Shown piece by piece: positions 17,675 to 25,377 of a stretch of 64,000 bases of DNA. The notes under the pieces were generated by a model. The model saw only the letters and a list, made by a program, of their open reading frames with translations. It searched no databases and had not been told where the DNA came from. Made by a program: the position numbers and the translations under genes. Origin of the DNA: Corynebacterium renale (GTDB lineage: Bacteria > Actinomycetota > Actinomycetes > Mycobacteriales > Mycobacteriaceae); the NCBI RefSeq assembly GCF_002563965.1, contig NZ_PDJF01000001.1:2170001-2234000 (forward strand), read 5' to 3'. Within the stretch, counting starts at the first letter, position 1; the number at the start of each line of letters is the position of its first letter.

Positions 17675-19039
17675 TTATTGGGCGGCGTGGGTGCGGTGAT
17701 GAGTGTCCGGTGCGGCAAACCATTGCAGAGCTGCACCGAGACCCACCACTGCAGTCACAATGAACCCAATTTCAAAGCTCCACGTCTGGGCGATGGCCCC
17801 CACCACGATTGGTCCTAAGATTGATCCGAAGTCTTGGGCCATTTGGAATCCCGCCAGGACTCGACCACCGGAACGGTCATTGCCGATGACGTCTGCAACG
17901 ACCGCCTGTTGCGCGGGGTTCAGCATCCCAGCGCCCACACCAGCGAATGCCGAAAGAACGCAGAACATCACCACCGAGGACGAAAGTCCTAAACACGCTG
18001 TGAAACCAGCGTTGACGATTAATCCTGTGATAATCAGTGGTTTTCGGCCTATGGAATCGGCCATCCGTCCTGAAAACTGCAGGCACACTGCGTTGCCACC
18101 GGCGAAACTGGCTAGTGCGAAGCCTGCGGCAAAAGTTCCACCGTTGTCAAATGTGGCAGCTGCGAACAAAGGTAGCGTCGCAACGCGGACACCAAAATTA
18201 GCCCACCCATTGGCAAATCCGCTGACTAAAACTGCTTTATACGAGGTCAAAGTAAATGCTTCTTTGACAGACATCGGAGCCTGAGTATCGGTGCTCGGCG
18301 CATGTGTGGGCCCGGCCGCTGCATCTTTAGGTACTGACTGCCGAATGTTACGGCCTGTAGTAAACCACCACACAACGACGATTGCGCACAATAATGCGAT
18401 GCCATAAATAACAAAAGGCAAGCGCATACCCAGCGGCGCCATAAGTGACCCCACCACAGGGCCAACGATGTTCCCTAACAAGAACGCCGACGAGTACGCC
18501 GAGGAGCACCGGCCACGAATGGCGGGAGGGGCGATTCGCACGATCATGCCCATCGCGGAGACAGTGAACAGCGTTGAGCCAAATCCTGCGAGGCCACGCA
18601 GTAAAAGAACGTGCCAATATTCCTGAGTGAACGCGACCGCGCCTGTGGTGATTGCGACAACGAACAATCCCGTGAAATACATTTTCCGGGATCCAAAAAT
18701 ATCAATCAACGGCCCTGAGGCAGGGCCGAAGATGAGACGGGTAAACGCGAAGATCGACACCACTGCACCAGCTGCTGCCAACCCGACGTTAAAGGATTGC
18801 GCGAACTGCGGGATAATGGGAGCGATCAGCCCATAGCCGGCCGCGATTAACAGCGCAGCGGCTACAAGGACCCAAATTTCGCCCGGGATTGTGGGCTTGT
18901 GCTCTACGCGTTGTATTCCGGAATCATAGTGAAGCTCTTGCTGTGAATCGCCGGTCTGCGCAGTGGACGGATAAGAAACATCGCCATACTCATCTGGATG
19001 CGCCTGGCGATGCTTTTCGTAAGGTTCTGGGGTTGTCAT
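17675..19039 (-). CDS. MFS transporter, drug/solute exporter type
   Basis: 454 residues with a hydrophilic N-terminal extension (about 45 residues) and 12 predicted membrane helices. The motif FAFTRLIFGPASGPLIDIFGSRKMY between helices 2 and 3 is the MFS motif A (G-x3-D-x2-G-x-R/K), and GGNAVCLQFSGRMADSIGRKP is its repeat in the second half. This layout fits the DHA1-type exporter group; the substrate cannot be told. Divergent from a hypothetical gene, with a palindrome between that could be a regulator binding site. The facing cyd operon is not functionally linked by anything I can see. Confidence 0.85.
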   Translation of the reverse strand: MTTPEPYEKHRQAHPDEYGDVSYPSTAQTGDSQQELHYDSGIQRVEHKPTIPGEIWVLVAAALLIAAGYGLIAPIIPQFAQSFNVGLAAAGAVVSIFAFTRLIFGPASGPLIDIFGSRKMYFTGLFVVAITTGAVAFTQEYWHVLLLRGLAGFGSTLFTVSAMGMIVRIAPPAIRGRCSSAYSSAFLLGNIVGPVVGSLMAPLGMRLPFVIYGIALLCAIVVVWWFTTGRNIRQSVPKDAAAGPTHAPSTDTQAPMSVKEAFTLTSYKAVLVSGFANGWANFGVRVATLPLFAAATFDNGGTFAAGFALASFAGGNAVCLQFSGRMADSIGRKPLIITGLIVNAGFTACLGLSSSVVMFCVLSAFAGVGAGMLNPAQQAVVADVIGNDRSGGRVLAGFQMAQDFGSILGPIVVGAIAQTWSFEIGFIVTAVVGLGAALQWFAAPDTHHRTHAAQ

Positions 19040-19087
19040 CGTTCTTCACACCTTAGCCAAAAAATCAGAACCGGGCCCCAACCACCC

Positions 19088-19109
19088 AATTAGAACACAT
19101 GTGCTAATT
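19088..19109. promoter_or_regulatory. Palindrome between divergent MFS gene and hypothetical gene
   Basis: AATTAG (19088-19093) and CTAATT (19104-19109) flank a ten-base centre containing CACATGTG. It is placed where a MarR- or TetR-type operator controlling an exporter would lie. It overlaps a possible -10 (TAATTA) of the plus-strand gene. No regulator gene is adjacent. Confidence 0.4.
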
Positions 19110-19120
19110 ATTTACTGGTC

Positions 19121-19669
19121 GTGTCTGCCCCACCCGTTATCGTCACAGACATGTTTAAGCACACAGAATCAGCAACCAGATCCGAAATCTCCCGCCTCGA
19201 ACACACCGGCATCCGCGCGACCATCCTGCGCAGCTACCATGGGCAGAGCCTGCGGAGGCTTGCAACAATGCTGCGCCATCCGCGCTCATTGGCCCGCGTC
19301 AATCCGGGTTGGCGGCCACCAACTTTGCATGTGACAACACCAGAAAGCGGACGTCTCGATATAACCGTGAGCCGGAAAAGAGTAAGCCCCCATGCCCGTG
19401 CTTTGCTTCGGGATGAGGGCTATGACTCCACGGCAGCCTACATGGTGCAGCTACGGTTCACCCACCCGGATGGGCGACGCTGTGCGCGCAGTGAGGCAGA
19501 AGCCTGGATTCGGGCGTTACTTCCCGACGAAGACGCCAGCAAGGTGCACGAAATTACCACTGCTCTCACGCCGACCCTTTGCTGGCTTGTCACCGCATCG
19601 GGGCGCGTCGTAGATTCTCCTGCCGACTGGTTCGGGACAGTTTCCGATGGTGAACCGACCGCTGCTTAA
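19121..19669 (+). CDS. Hypothetical protein, 182 residues
   Basis: Not recognised. Begins with GTG (19121) about 11 bases after a possible -10 TAATTA, so it may be leaderless; an in-frame ATG lies at 19151 (MFKHTESAT). The protein is basic in its first third (ILRSYHGQSLRRLATMLRHP) and has a compact mixed alpha/beta-looking remainder with no signal peptide or membrane segment. The coding frame has the third-position GC bias of its neighbours, which supports it being real. Divergent from the MFS transporter. Confidence 0.6.
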   Translation: MSAPPVIVTDMFKHTESATRSEISRLEHTGIRATILRSYHGQSLRRLATMLRHPRSLARVNPGWRPPTLHVTTPESGRLDITVSRKRVSPHARALLRDEGYDSTAAYMVQLRFTHPDGRRCARSEAEAWIRALLPDEDASKVHEITTALTPTLCWLVTASGRVVDSPADWFGTVSDGEPTAA

Positions 19670-19714
19670 AGTTGTCGCAGTTACAGCCTGGTGTTGTGAT
19701 GTCGTAGCGCCGAG

Positions 19715-20476
19715 TTATTCGTTCGCGTCGCCATCGGCGAAATCTTCACCGAACTCATCGTCGCCGCAATCATCAAAGTCAGCGTAATCGTCATCAACGG
19801 GAACAAGCTCTGCCTCCCAATCTTCGACATGATCAACAGCCAGTGAGAGGGCATCAAACAGTTTGTCAAAGTCTTTAAAGGTCCCGAGTTCCAGAACCTC
19901 GGACGAGGGCTCATCGAACAAATCGAGGAGGGCGTCTACCGTGAGTAGCTGCGAGTCCGGCTCTGCTGCGGAATCTTCCCCAGTGCCCGTCGGCGCACCC
20001 AAGTCCACCTCGAGAGGCTCTTCCTCCCATGTTTCTACCCACACATGGGCCACCGGCGCTTCATCTTCTACGACCACACGGACCACTAGGTCAGAACGAT
20101 CGGTGAGAACAGCGCGCACCTCTTGTGGATCCACCGTGTCCTGGAAAAACTCTACTGCAGCTACGCGTTCATCCGTCCCTTCGATGAGATCCCGCAGCAA
20201 CGTGACGGTTTCATCGGTCGCCACGTGGTGGGCAACAGTGCGAACGGCATCCTCAACCGAAAACACCACGGAGACCAATGCTTCAGAAAAATCGTCATCC
20301 CGCTCATCCACATCAGCGGCAGCAATGTACACGTTTGCCGCTGGAAGAAGCGGATCAATTTCAACGAACCGTACTTCGAAATCAGCAGTCACGGGAACAA
20401 AAAGGACGTCACCACCAACGCGTGATTCAATCCCCTGTTCATCCAGCTTTGTAGCAATGTCCTCGTAGAAACTCAT
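19715..20476 (-). CDS. Hypothetical acidic protein, 253 residues
   Basis: No family recognised with certainty. Start ATG 20476 (MSFYEDIATKLDEQGI) is chosen over an upstream ATG that would add an unlikely Cys/Trp-rich stretch. The protein is strongly acidic, and the last about 35 residues are nearly all Asp, Glu, Gly and Phe (DDYADFDDCGDDEFGEDF). Two similar-looking halves each contain a VRFVEID/VRVVVEDE-type strand segment, which resembles YbjN/chaperone-like folds, but this is a guess. No membrane segment, so probably cytosolic. Confidence 0.65.
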   Translation of the reverse strand: MSFYEDIATKLDEQGIESRVGGDVLFVPVTADFEVRFVEIDPLLPAANVYIAAADVDERDDDFSEALVSVVFSVEDAVRTVAHHVATDETVTLLRDLIEGTDERVAAVEFFQDTVDPQEVRAVLTDRSDLVVRVVVEDEAPVAHVWVETWEEEPLEVDLGAPTGTGEDSAAEPDSQLLTVDALLDLFDEPSSEVLELGTFKDFDKLFDALSLAVDHVEDWEAELVPVDDDYADFDDCGDDEFGEDFADGDANE

Positions 20477-20775
20477 CAGTGTCGATGCCTTCCTCATGGC
20501 ACGGTGAAATACGGACGTAACCACGCACAAACATCGTGGCAACAGTTCCCAACAGTAGTCGTTCCGGCGCATTCCTGTCAGCGGCCACCACAATGCGGAC
20601 CCACCTAGGCAAAGAACACTACGCGCTCGGGAATGAAGCCATAACGGAAGCGTTATAACTAGTGTTCAACCCGAAAAAGAACGCACTCATATACTGGAAC
20701 AAGACCGGATAACAGGTTTCCACCGCATACCGCAAGGAAATCTGGAAATCCTACGACCAGCCTAAGGAGGGACCT
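20477..20775. other. 299-base intergenic region with a long-range inverted repeat
   Basis: GAACACTA (20614-20621) is repeated inverted as TAGTGTTC (20660-20667). The second arm directly follows a possible -10 (TATAAC, 20654-20659). This could be an operator pair for the downstream EcsC-like gene, whose ribosome site AAGGAGGG precedes its ATG. Otherwise nothing was recognised in the region. Confidence 0.4.
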
Positions 20776-21519
20776 ATGTCCGACACCACTACCCTTGAAC
20801 GCAAAGAACGCGAACTCATCGACGCTGGCGTAGACCCCAAAACCATCAGCTCCCCTACCGGGAAGATGCTGCTTAAAGGCCTTGATCGAGTCATGCGCAT
20901 GCAAGGCGGTTTGATTGAGAAATACGTTGCACGGCTCAAAAACAAAAACCCCGACGCAACCACTGCCGAACTCCAAGAAAAAATCGATTCCCACTTCCTG
21001 ACTATCGTCTCCACTACCGGCGCCGGCTCAGGAGGATCTGCCGCAATCCCCGGCATCGGATTCGTTACCGGCGCAGCAGCAGTCGGCGCAGAATCCCTAC
21101 TTTTCATCGATGCTGCAGCCTGGTACACCCTAGCCAGCGCAGCGCTACATGGTGCCGATATTAAAGACCCCCAGCAACGCGAAGCCCTCGTCCTCCTTGG
21201 ACTGCTCGGTTCAAAAGGAACAGCAATCGTCGACACTTTGCTTATCGACGCCGACGGCACCATCGCGGACACCGCCAACGCTCTAGAAACCAAAAACACT
21301 GCCGGCCTCCTCTCGCGTTTCTCCGGCCCAGCGCTCAATGAGGTAAATACGCGTCTGGTCAAAGCCCTCATTAACAGGTTCGGAAAGTCCGTCCGGATGG
21401 CGTGGTTGGGCAAACTCCTCCCCCTCGGAATCGGCGCTGTCGCAGGGCTTGTAGCCAATCGCAAGCTGGCAAAGACCGTTATTAAACACACGCAGGAGGC
21501 GCTCAATCCTGCGCACTAA
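20776..21519 (+). CDS. EcsC-like membrane-associated protein
   Basis: 247 residues. A Gly/Ala-rich central region (residues 78-135) with SGGSAAIPGIGFVTGAAAVGAESLLFIDAAAWY, then QREALVLLGLLG, and a C-terminal KLLPLGIGAVAGLVANRKLAKTV resemble the EcsC family, which in Bacillus is encoded beside the EcsAB ABC transporter and has no settled biochemical role. The N-terminal 75 residues are charged and helical. Strong ribosome site AAGGAGGG. The 3' end holds the AGGAGG of the next gene, an ABC exporter, whose coding region overlaps this one by about 11 bases, so the two are translationally coupled and probably act together. Confidence 0.6.
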   Translation: MSDTTTLERKERELIDAGVDPKTISSPTGKMLLKGLDRVMRMQGGLIEKYVARLKNKNPDATTAELQEKIDSHFLTIVSTTGAGSGGSAAIPGIGFVTGAAAVGAESLLFIDAAAWYTLASAALHGADIKDPQQREALVLLGLLGSKGTAIVDTLLIDADGTIADTANALETKNTAGLLSRFSGPALNEVNTRLVKALINRFGKSVRMAWLGKLLPLGIGAVAGLVANRKLAKTVIKHTQEALNPAH

Positions 21520-24500
21520 ACGCCACATCCTCACCTCCGCGTTCCGCAAACGCGGAGGTTGGCTCGCCATTGCGCTACTAGCGACACTCGCAGCCATCGG
21601 CTTTGACCTCATAATCCCGCTGCTCACCGGCGATGCGGTCGATCAAGCCCTGCATGCAGCTGACCCCTCACACCCCAGCGAGCCTATAGTCACAGCCTCC
21701 TGGTTTCCCGGCCTAGGCGCCATCACAACCATCGTTATTCTCCTCATCATTGCCGCATGCGGGAGATTCCTTTTCTTCTTCCTACGCCGCTGGTCAGCAG
21801 GGCACCTGGCCATCACCGTCCAGCACGATCTTCGCGTGGCCATTCTGAAGTCCCTCCACAAGCTTGATGGGCCAGCCCTCGACCGTGTGGTAACCGGCCA
21901 AATTGTTTCCCGTTCAATCGCGGATCTCGGTAAAGCACAGGGGCTGATTTCTATGCTGCCCCTCCTTTTCGGGTTCAGCGTTCAGCTCGTCATCACCGTG
22001 GTACTCATGGCGCAGCTATCCCTTCAACTGACCATCATTTCCTTCCTTCTCCTCCCGCTGATTATTGGGACCACGTTAGCCACCCGACGCTGGGTGTATG
22101 CCGCCACTTGGGCCAGCCAACAAGCCGCCGCAGATGTCACCGAACACGTAGAAGAAACTGTGACGGGAATTCGCGTGGTTAAAGCATTCGCGCAAGAAAA
22201 CAAAGAGGTCGACACCCTCGACTCTCTAGCCCGCAACGTCTACTCACAACAACTACGTCAAGCCCGCATTCAGGCCCGTTACCAACCCGTTCTCAACCAG
22301 CTACCCAATCTGGGGCTCGTGGCCACGATTCTGATTGGCGGTTGGATCGTCTCCACAGGTGGGCTTAGCGTTGGCGATTTTTTCGCTTTCTCGTTGTACC
22401 TCATGTCGATGACCCACATTTCACGCGTGCTATCCGGGTCCGTGGTCCGCTACCAAATGGGAATGACGTCCATCGACCGAATTACCGAGGTCATTGCGTT
22501 GGAGCCGGATAATCCCGAAGGGACACGCACACACGCTGACGACGTCGTCGAGAAGCATCAAGGACCGATCGGGCTAAAGTTTTCCCATGTCGACTTCACC
22601 GCCGACGACGGAAACCAGGTACTCGACGATTTCAGCCTCAGCGTGGCACCCGGGAAAACGGTAGGAATCGTAGGTCCAGCAGGATCGGGAAAAACCATTG
22701 CTGTGCAGATAGCCGGTGCTTTTTACGCACCGGATAACGGCACGATTGCACTGACTCTTCCGGATCACGACTCGAAACGCACGCCTACGAACATCCCCTA
22801 TACCAGTGTGCAACGAAGCACTATTCGCGCCAGGGTGGCCTGCGTTTTTGAAGAGCCACACTTGTTTTCTTCCACAATCCGGTACAACGTGGCCATGGAG
22901 TCACCCCTCGACGACGAGGCCATCTGGGAAGCCTTGGAAATTGCTCACGCTGAGGAGTTCGTCCGCAAACTCCCCGATGGCCTAGACACCGTCGTTGGTG
23001 AACGCGGATTAACCCTGTCCGGCGGTCAACGCCAACGCATCGCACTTGCACGTGCCATCGCTGCGCATCCCGACCTGCTCATACTCGACGACGCCACCTC
23101 TGCCATCGACACCACCACCGAGCGCGAGATTATTGAATCACTGCGCAACCACCTTCACGGCGTCACCCTCCTCGCGATTACGCACCGCGAATCCACCTTG
23201 TCACTGTGTGAAACCACGGCCGTGCTCAACAACGGCCACGTTGTAGCGGTTGGGCCTACACAGGACATGAGAGATACGGATACGTACCGCGCCGTCATGG
23301 ATCCCGTGTACCGTTACGAAAGCACACGCACCCAGCTGCCCAGAGGCGAAGCAGCCGAGCCGGCGCTCAACTTATTGTGGCCGGATGGCGAAACGGAAGT
23401 TGGCAACAGGCTGGATAATCACGAGCACATCATTGCAGGCCGCGGTTCAGTCATCGCGACTCCGGAGCTGAAGAAGCGGGTAGCTGCTCTACCTCCTGCG
23501 CAGGAACAACCTTCACTGGATTCCGAATATCTCAAGACCACGCGAGAATCCTTCCGACTCCGGAACGTGTTCTCACACGTGCGGGGTCTCATTGTGGCCG
23601 TCGTTGTGCTCCTTGTTATTGGAGTCATCGCGGACTTGACGTTCCCCATGCTCATGAAGCAAGCGGTGGATTCCGCTGTCGGCGATACTGCGCGGACTAC
23701 CCTGCCATCGATCGCCCTCGTTGGGTTAGCTGTTGTCGCAATCAGTTTCGGTGCCGAAGCCATACGCACTGTCTTGACCGCCCGCAGTGGTGAACGCCTG
23801 CTATACGGCCTGCGTCTGCGCAGCTATGCGCATCTCCAGCGGTTGTCCATGGATTATTTTGAGAAGAATCTTTCCGGAGCAATCATGACCCGGATGACCA
23901 CGGACATCGACAACTTGTCTACTTTCCTGCAATCCTCTGTGGCACAGGCCATCGTGTCCATTTCTACGTTGGTCGGGATTGCAGCAATGCTGCTCGTGAC
24001 CGATGCATCCCTCACCGGAATCGCGGCCCTGGCGATTCCCGTTATCGCAATATCCACCTGGATCTTTCGCCGCTACACCAAGCGCACCTACGCTGCCTCC
24101 CGCGCGCAAATCAGTGCAGTCAACGCCGCTTTTCAAGAGGCTGTTGCAGGTTTACGCACCTCTCAGATGTACGGCGCTGAATCCGGTGTGTGCGAACGGT
24201 TTGCTGCCGATTCGGACACGTACCGTAAGTTACGGATCAAAGGCCAAACAGCCACTGGTATTTACTTCCCCGCGGTGAATGCGGTTGCCCAAATCACCAC
24301 TGCTTTCGTCATCGCAGCCGGAGCACACCAGGTTGCAGGTGGAGCGATGAGCGCTGGAGTCCTCGTGGCCTTCGTCATGTATCTAGGCCAGTTCTACGCT
24401 CCGATTCAAACACTTGGCCAGTTGTACGATTCGTGGCTGCAAGCCTCCATTGGCCTCGAGCGGATCCGGGACTTACTGGGCACGCAGCCGTCGTTAAGCG

Positions 24501-25255
24501 ATGAAGGCACCCGCGAGAACGCCCACGAAGCGGCACACCAGGAGCTCGAATTACATAATGTCGACTTCGCGTACACCGCTGATGGGCCCCGCGTGTCCCG
24601 TGACCTTGCCCTCACGCTCGAGCCGCACACAACCGTCGCCGTGGTGGGCGCTACTGGAGCAGGAAAATCCACGCTGGTGAAACTGCTGGCGCGCTTCTAC
24701 GACCCAGTGTCTGGGAAAGTCACGGCCGGAGGCACTGCTTTGCCCGAATTTCCGCTCCGCGACTGGCGAGTAAACGTAGCCCAAGTGCCCCAGGAATCCC
24801 ACCTTTTCCGCGGCACAATCGCAAGCAATATCGCCTACGGCAAACCCACTGCTACCCCCGAAGAAATTACGGCAGCGGTCCGCCGCATCGGTGCTCTCGA
24901 CATCATCGCAAGCATTCCCGGCGGATTCCAAGCCCGCATCGGCGAACGTGGGCGCGGCCTATCATCTGGGCAGCGACAAATTATTGCGCTAGCCCGCGCC
25001 GAACTCATCCAAGCACCCATCTTGCTTCTCGACGAAGCGACCGCCACCCTCGACCCCGTGACCGAAGCAGCCGTGCTCGATGCAGCGGACAAAATCACTC
25101 AGGGGCGCACTTCCGTAGTGGTGGCGCACCGTCTGCTGACCGCTGCTCGCGCTGACCGCATCCTCGTCATGAGCGAAGGACGTATCGTAGAAGATGGTCC
25201 CCATGAAGATCTTCTCCAGCGTCGCGGGGTATATCACTCCATGTGGTCCAGTTAA
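21509..25255 (+). CDS. Fused double ABC exporter, non-canonical start
   Basis: One chain of about 1248 residues holding two complete half-exporters (membrane domain and ATPase, twice). NBD1: Walker A GPAGSGKT at 389-396, LSGGQ at 503-507, Walker B LLILDDAT with Asp528 in place of the catalytic Glu. NBD2: Walker A GATGAGKS at 1047-1054, LSSGQ at 1151-1155, Walker B LLLDEAT with Glu1176. So one ATP site is degenerate and one canonical. No ATG, GTG or TTG lies in frame before GTG 21836, yet the first membrane helix (WLAIALLATLAAIGFDLIIP) is encoded upstream. AGGAGG at 21494-21499 points to CTG 21509 (or ATC 21506) as start. Overlaps the EcsC-like gene. Substrate unknown; a fused exporter beside odhA is also known in C. 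glutamicum. Confidence 0.85.
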   Translation: MRTKRHILTSAFRKRGGWLAIALLATLAAIGFDLIIPLLTGDAVDQALHAADPSHPSEPIVTASWFPGLGAITTIVILLIIAACGRFLFFFLRRWSAGHLAITVQHDLRVAILKSLHKLDGPALDRVVTGQIVSRSIADLGKAQGLISMLPLLFGFSVQLVITVVLMAQLSLQLTIISFLLLPLIIGTTLATRRWVYAATWASQQAAADVTEHVEETVTGIRVVKAFAQENKEVDTLDSLARNVYSQQLRQARIQARYQPVLNQLPNLGLVATILIGGWIVSTGGLSVGDFFAFSLYLMSMTHISRVLSGSVVRYQMGMTSIDRITEVIALEPDNPEGTRTHADDVVEKHQGPIGLKFSHVDFTADDGNQVLDDFSLSVAPGKTVGIVGPAGSGKTIAVQIAGAFYAPDNGTIALTLPDHDSKRTPTNIPYTSVQRSTIRARVACVFEEPHLFSSTIRYNVAMESPLDDEAIWEALEIAHAEEFVRKLPDGLDTVVGERGLTLSGGQRQRIALARAIAAHPDLLILDDATSAIDTTTEREIIESLRNHLHGVTLLAITHRESTLSLCETTAVLNNGHVVAVGPTQDMRDTDTYRAVMDPVYRYESTRTQLPRGEAAEPALNLLWPDGETEVGNRLDNHEHIIAGRGSVIATPELKKRVAALPPAQEQPSLDSEYLKTTRESFRLRNVFSHVRGLIVAVVVLLVIGVIADLTFPMLMKQAVDSAVGDTARTTLPSIALVGLAVVAISFGAEAIRTVLTARSGERLLYGLRLRSYAHLQRLSMDYFEKNLSGAIMTRMTTDIDNLSTFLQSSVAQAIVSISTLVGIAAMLLVTDASLTGIAALAIPVIAISTWIFRRYTKRTYAASRAQISAVNAAFQEAVAGLRTSQMYGAESGVCERFAADSDTYRKLRIKGQTATGIYFPAVNAVAQITTAFVIAAGAHQVAGGAMSAGVLVAFVMYLGQFYAPIQTLGQLYDSWLQASIGLERIRDLLGTQPSLSDEGTRENAHEAAHQELELHNVDFAYTADGPRVSRDLALTLEPHTTVAVVGATGAGKSTLVKLLARFYDPVSGKVTAGGTALPEFPLRDWRVNVAQVPQESHLFRGTIASNIAYGKPTATPEEITAAVRRIGALDIIASIPGGFQARIGERGRGLSSGQRQIIALARAELIQAPILLLDEATATLDPVTEAAVLDAADKITQGRTSVVVAHRLLTAARADRILVMSEGRIVEDGPHEDLLQRRGVYHSMWSS

Positions 25256-25269
25256 AGGACACATCTACA

Positions 25270-25283
25270 CCCCCAATCGGGGG
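25270..25283 (+). terminator. Short GC hairpin after the ABC exporter
   Basis: CCCCC-AATC-GGGGG, 15 bases past the stop and without a T-run. Weak terminator or pause site; it may also shape the odhA upstream region. Confidence 0.3.
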
Positions 25284-25377
25284 CAAACGAGATGGTGAGG
25301 AAGAACGCCCCTTAACGGGACGCCGGTACTATTAGACCCAAAGAGCACTCGACGATAGAAGTGAGGCGAGGTAAGCC

